A stretch of DNA of 64,000 nucleotides, from positions 378,501-442,500 of the forward strand of contig NZ_CP115543.1 of the NCBI RefSeq assembly GCF_031834615.1, written 5' to 3'. Both the position numbers and the translations under genes were made by a program. This document shows positions 60,901 through 64,000 of this stretch, piece by piece; the first letter of the stretch is position 1; every line of letters begins with the position of its first letter. The stretch comes from Stenotrophomonas aracearum (lineage in GTDB: Bacteria; Pseudomonadota; Gammaproteobacteria; Xanthomonadales; Xanthomonadaceae). The notes below the pieces were generated by a model, which saw only the letters and a program-made list of their open reading frames with translations, was not told where the DNA came from and searched no databases.

Positions 60901-62364
60901 TCAGCCGCGGCTGCCCTTGGCCGGCTTGGCGGTGCTGGCCGTGGTGGTGGCGGCCTTGTCGGCCTTCGGCGTGGGGCTGGCGTCGGCATAGATCAGCTTC
61001 TCCATGCCCTGGATGCGTGCCAGTGCCGGCGCGGTCTGCGCGCGGAAGGCGACCAGCTCGCTGCCCTGCAGCGGCTCCGGCGGCGGCATCGTCACCGACA
61101 GCGGGTTGCGGTGCACGCCGTTGACGCGGAATTCGTAGTGCAGGTGCGGGCCGGTGGCCAGGCCGGTCGAGCCGACGTAGCCGATCACCGTGCCCTGCGC
61201 CACGCGCTGGCCGGTCTTGATCTTGCCGAAGCGCGACATGTGCCCGTACAGGGTGGTGTGGCCCCGTCCGTGGTCCAGGATCACCACGTTGCCGTACCCG
61301 CGCTGCACGCCGGCGAACTGCACGCGGGCATCGCCGGCGGCCATGATCGGGGTACCGGTGCGCGCGGCGTAGTCCACGCCCTTGTGCATGCGCATCTTGC
61401 CCAGCACCGGGTGCTTGCGCGCGCCGAAGGTGGAGCTCAGGCGCGCGAACGGGATCGGCATGCGGATGAAGCTCTTCTTCAGCGGGCGGCCGCTGACGTC
61501 GAAGTACTCGCTCTTGCCGTTGCGGTCGAAGCGGAAGCCGCTGTAGGTCTTGCCGCCGGAGGTGAAGGTCGCCGCCAGGATCTTGCTGGTGTCCACCTTC
61601 TCGCCTTCGCGCCAGGTTTCGTCCATGACCACGCTGAAGCGGTCGCCCGGCTGCAGGTCCTTGGAGAAGTCGATGTCGTACTTGAAGATCTCGTCGGTCA
61701 TGGTCGCGATCGCCGACGGCGACAGCCCGGCCTTGCGCGCGGCCGCATACAGCGAACTGGTGATCTCGCCGCTGGTCACCACCCGGCGGGTGGAGCTCTC
61801 GCGCTTGCTGACCTTCTCGGTGATCTTGCCGTCCTTGAGGCTCAGCTCCACGCGGTTGTCGCCATCGCGGTCATAGCGGATGGTGCGCAGCTCGCCGGAC
61901 AGCGGCAGGTCGAAGCCGATCTCGGTGCCGGGGCGCAGCTTCACCAGCGAATCGCGCACGCCCGGGTGGTCCAGCACCTGGTGCATCACCGTGGCCGGAA
62001 TGCCGGCCTCGTCGAACAGGTCGCTCAGGGTCTGCCCGCGCTGCACGCGGAGGACCTGCCAGCTGTCGCCGGGCACCTGCTTCATGCGCTCCTGGGACAG
62101 CGGCGGCAACGGCAGGGCGAGCGTGGAATGGCTGAGGGAGTAGGGGGCGTCGATGGTGTGCGAGAAGCCCGGCACGATCGTGGCGACCAGCGCGCCGATG
62201 GTGGCGAACAGGCTGGCATGCATCCAGTGGCGGCGGGTCCAACGCTCGTTGAAGGCCGCGGGAAGGTGCTGGCGAAGCTTCCGATGCAGGGCGGTGTCGT
62301 GGAGAACGTGAAGGCGTTCCTTGAAGCGCTGCTTGCGCGCTCGGCCTTGATCGGTATTCAGCAT
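60901..62364 (-). CDS. M23 family peptidoglycan endopeptidase (MepM-like), 487 aa
   Basis: A cytoplasmic basic start (1-45) and one membrane helix (48-66, ASLFATIGALVATIVPG) lead to a LysM-like/OapA-type section (about 98-190) and the catalytic M23 domain (about 310-420). Zinc ligands are H327 and D331 (MHKGVDYAA) and H409 (HLHYEF), with H407 near. These enzymes cut peptide cross-bridges during wall growth. Acts in the periplasm. The C-terminal 40 residues are Ala/Thr/Lys-rich. Divergent from tyrS. Confidence 0.93.
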   Translation of the reverse strand: MLNTDQGRARKQRFKERLHVLHDTALHRKLRQHLPAAFNERWTRRHWMHASLFATIGALVATIVPGFSHTIDAPYSLSHSTLALPLPPLSQERMKQVPGDSWQVLRVQRGQTLSDLFDEAGIPATVMHQVLDHPGVRDSLVKLRPGTEIGFDLPLSGELRTIRYDRDGDNRVELSLKDGKITEKVSKRESSTRRVVTSGEITSSLYAAARKAGLSPSAIATMTDEIFKYDIDFSKDLQPGDRFSVVMDETWREGEKVDTSKILAATFTSGGKTYSGFRFDRNGKSEYFDVSGRPLKKSFIRMPIPFARLSSTFGARKHPVLGKMRMHKGVDYAARTGTPIMAAGDARVQFAGVQRGYGNVVILDHGRGHTTLYGHMSRFGKIKTGQRVAQGTVIGYVGSTGLATGPHLHYEFRVNGVHRNPLSVTMPPPEPLQGSELVAFRAQTAPALARIQGMEKLIYADASPTPKADKAATTTASTAKPAKGSRG

Positions 62365-62530
62365 CGTCGATAAGTTCCTGGCTGACCCGGATCACGGGCC
62401 CAAACGTCGGTAACATAGACAGGTATAAATACCGCGTCAAACCCTTGTGCCTATTGGCTTTTGTGAAGCGCTTGCGGTTAACTTGTACTTAACGTCATTC
62501 ATGTAAATAAGGCATCGCCGGGAGTTGCAC

Positions 62531-63742
62531 GTGTCCTCGATTGAACAAGCCCTTGCCCAGATCGGCCGTGGCGCCGACGAAGTCCTCAAGATCGAGGAGC
62601 TGCGCCAGCGGCTGGAAAGCGGCCGCCCGCTGCGGGTCAAGGCCGGTTTCGACCCCACCGCCCCGGACCTGCACCTGGGCCATACCGTGCTGCTCAACAA
62701 GCTGCGCCAGTTCCAGGACCTCGGCCACCAGGTGATCTTCCTGATCGGCGACTTCACCGGCATGATCGGCGACCCGTCCGGCAAGAACGCCACCCGCAAG
62801 CCGCTCAGCAAGGACGACGTGCTGGCCAACGCGCGCACCTACGAGGAGCAGGTGTTCAAGGTGCTGGACCGCGAAAAGACCGAAGTGCGCTTCAATTCCG
62901 AGTGGTTCGGCAAGATGGGCGCGGCCGACATGATCCGCCTGGCCGGCCAGCACACCGTGGCGCGCATGCTCGAGCGCGACGACTTCGCCAAGCGCTACGC
63001 CGCCCAGCAGTCCATCGCCCTCCATGAGTTCCTGTACCCGCTGGTCCAGGGCTACGACTCGGTGGCGCTGGAAGCGGACGTCGAACTGGGCGGCACCGAC
63101 CAGAAGTTCAACCTGCTGATGGGCCGTGGCCTGCAGGAGCACTACGGCCAGAAGCCGCAGATCGTGCTGACCATGCCGCTGCTGGAAGGCCTGGACGGCG
63201 TGGCCAAGATGTCCAAGTCGCTCAACAACTACATCGGCATCAGCGAGCCGGCCATCGACATGGTCACCAAGACCATGAAGATCGGCGACGACCTGATGTG
63301 GCGCTGGATCGAGCTGCTGTCCTTCGACATCAGCCAGGCCGAAGCCGTCAGCCTGCGTGAGCAGGTCGCCGCCGGCAGCCTGAACCCGCGCGAGGTCAAG
63401 CTGCGCCTGGCGCGTGAACTGACCACCCGCTTCCATGACGCCGACGCCGCCGAACTGGCCATTGCCGGCTGGAACGCCGCCGTGACCGGGCAGGGCGACG
63501 TGACCCTGCTGCCGCTGCAGGAAGTGGCGATTCCGGCCGAGGGCCTGCGTATTGGTGCGTTGCTCACCGCTGCCGGCGTCACCCCGAGCAATTCCGAGGC
63601 GTCGCGCAAGCTCAAGGAAGGCGCGGTGAAAGTGGATGGCGTAGTAGTAGCCGACGCCCAGCAGCTGTTCGTGCCTGGCTTCGAAGGGCTGCTGCAGGTC
63701 GGCAAGCGCAACTTCGCCCGCGTGTTGCTGGTGGCCGCCTAA
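62531..63742 (+). CDS. tyrS: Tyrosyl-tRNA synthetase
   Basis: Class I synthetase of 403 residues with HIGH motif HLGH (48-51), KMSKS (226-230) and a C-terminal S4-type RNA-binding domain (about 335-400, [18 protein letters not shown]). The size and [15 protein letters not shown] mark the TyrZ/TyrS-2 branch, common in Xanthomonadaceae. GTG 62531 is chosen because GGGAG (62519-62523) is 7 bases ahead; a TTG six bases earlier is less likely. The next transcribed unit is probably an rRNA operon. Confidence 0.96.
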   Translation: MSSIEQALAQIGRGADEVLKIEELRQRLESGRPLRVKAGFDPTAPDLHLGHTVLLNKLRQFQDLGHQVIFLIGDFTGMIGDPSGKNATRKPLSKDDVLANARTYEEQVFKVLDREKTEVRFNSEWFGKMGAADMIRLAGQHTVARMLERDDFAKRYAAQQSIALHEFLYPLVQGYDSVALEADVELGGTDQKFNLLMGRGLQEHYGQKPQIVLTMPLLEGLDGVAKMSKSLNNYIGISEPAIDMVTKTMKIGDDLMWRWIELLSFDISQAEAVSLREQVAAGSLNPREVKLRLARELTTRFHDADAAELAIAGWNAAVTGQGDVTLLPLQEVAIPAEGLRIGALLTAAGVTPSNSEASRKLKEGAVKVDGVVVADAQQLFVPGFEGLLQVGKRNFARVLLVAA

Positions 63743-63756
63743 GCGCCACAAGGGTT

Positions 63757-63774
63757 CCGCGCCTTCGGGCGCGG
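63757..63774 (+). terminator. UUCG hairpin after tyrS
   Basis: CCGCGCC (63757-63763), loop TTCG, GGCGCGG (63768-63774), 15 bases after the tyrS stop. No T run. A second hairpin TCCGTGA / TCACGGA (63799-63805 / 63813-63819) with an A-rich loop follows. Confidence 0.5.
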
Positions 63775-63931
63775 GGCTGGCATGAATGAATGCACAGTTC
63801 CGTGAAAAAAAGTCACGGACCCCCTTCACAAAAGAAGCAGTTGGGGACATACTTTCCCTCCCCCGACGCAGGGGCCACCGCAAGGCGGCAACCGCGAAGG
63901 AACAGGACGCCAACTTCTTCGAAAGAAGGTG

Positions 63932-63960
63932 TTGACGGAAACGAAAAGCCTGACATAATA
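63932..63960 (+). promoter_or_regulatory. Strong sigma-70 promoter, probable rrn P1
   Basis: TTGACG (63932-63937), a 16-base spacer and CATAAT (63954-63959). After it comes a GC-rich discriminator GGCGGCTCGC, the usual feature of stringently controlled rRNA promoters. Directly downstream of tyrS, where Xanthomonadaceae keep a 16S-23S-5S operon. The rRNA itself lies beyond the window. Confidence 0.65.
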
Positions 63961-64000
63961 GGCGGCTCGCTTCGACGAAAAGACCTCCGGGTCACGACGA

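Overview
The window is chromosomal DNA of a high-GC gammaproteobacterium. It most likely comes from Stenotrophomonas or a close Xanthomonadaceae relative. This rests on an Ax21-family outer-membrane protein, a TorF-type putative porin, the coaBC-dut-algC cluster with a membrane-anchored long AlgC, tyrS directly upstream of what looks like an rRNA promoter, and scattered short palindromes carrying GTAG at one end (SMAG/REP type). No tRNA, rRNA, CRISPR array, prophage or transposase gene was found.

Layout. 0-10 kb: arginase end, entericidin-like lipoprotein, CsbD stress protein, trpS with an extra C-terminal domain, an MBL hydrolase, an M28 peptidase, an MFS metabolite symporter and two EamA exporters. 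10-13 kb: accessory stretch with two secreted proteins of unknown role flanking a MASE1 sensor gene split into two pieces. 13-20 kb: an ABC efflux cassette (adaptor, ATPase, two permeases) divergent from a DesK/DesR-like two-component system. 20-28 kb: a catalase-family peroxidase with its frameshifted cytochrome b561 partner, an M17 aminopeptidase and HAD phosphatase, an AI-2E family permease, a YqjD/YqjE envelope group and a periplasmic DegQ-type protease. 28-39 kb: a histone H1-like protein, Ax21, NUDIX, porin, YdfG-type SDR, VOC and SPOR proteins, argS and radC.

39-43 kb is the second accessory region: an ankyrin-repeat protein, a 111-residue double-glycine (class II bacteriocin-like) precursor, and a previously easy-to-miss 52-residue membrane protein just downstream that is a candidate immunity protein. 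A retropepsin-like secreted protease follows.

43-56 kb: coaBC-dut-algC (coenzyme A, dUTP removal, exopolysaccharide precursor) and a complete kdpFABCDE potassium uptake operon. A TAAAAA-type direct repeat of 11-bp period upstream of kdpF is a candidate KdpE site. 56-64 kb: pyrE, exonuclease III, an AmpG-like permease, an orphan ribbon-helix-helix protein, anmK, an M23 endopeptidase and tyrS. AmpG, AnmK and the M23 enzyme form a loose peptidoglycan turnover and recycling neighbourhood. The window ends in a strong promoter that probably drives an rrn operon beyond the edge.

The most interesting observations are the bacteriocin/small-membrane-protein pair, the TGATG split of the MASE1 protein, the one-base frameshift at the start of the cytochrome b561 gene, and two places where a GTAG-type palindrome supplies the stop codon of the upstream gene.
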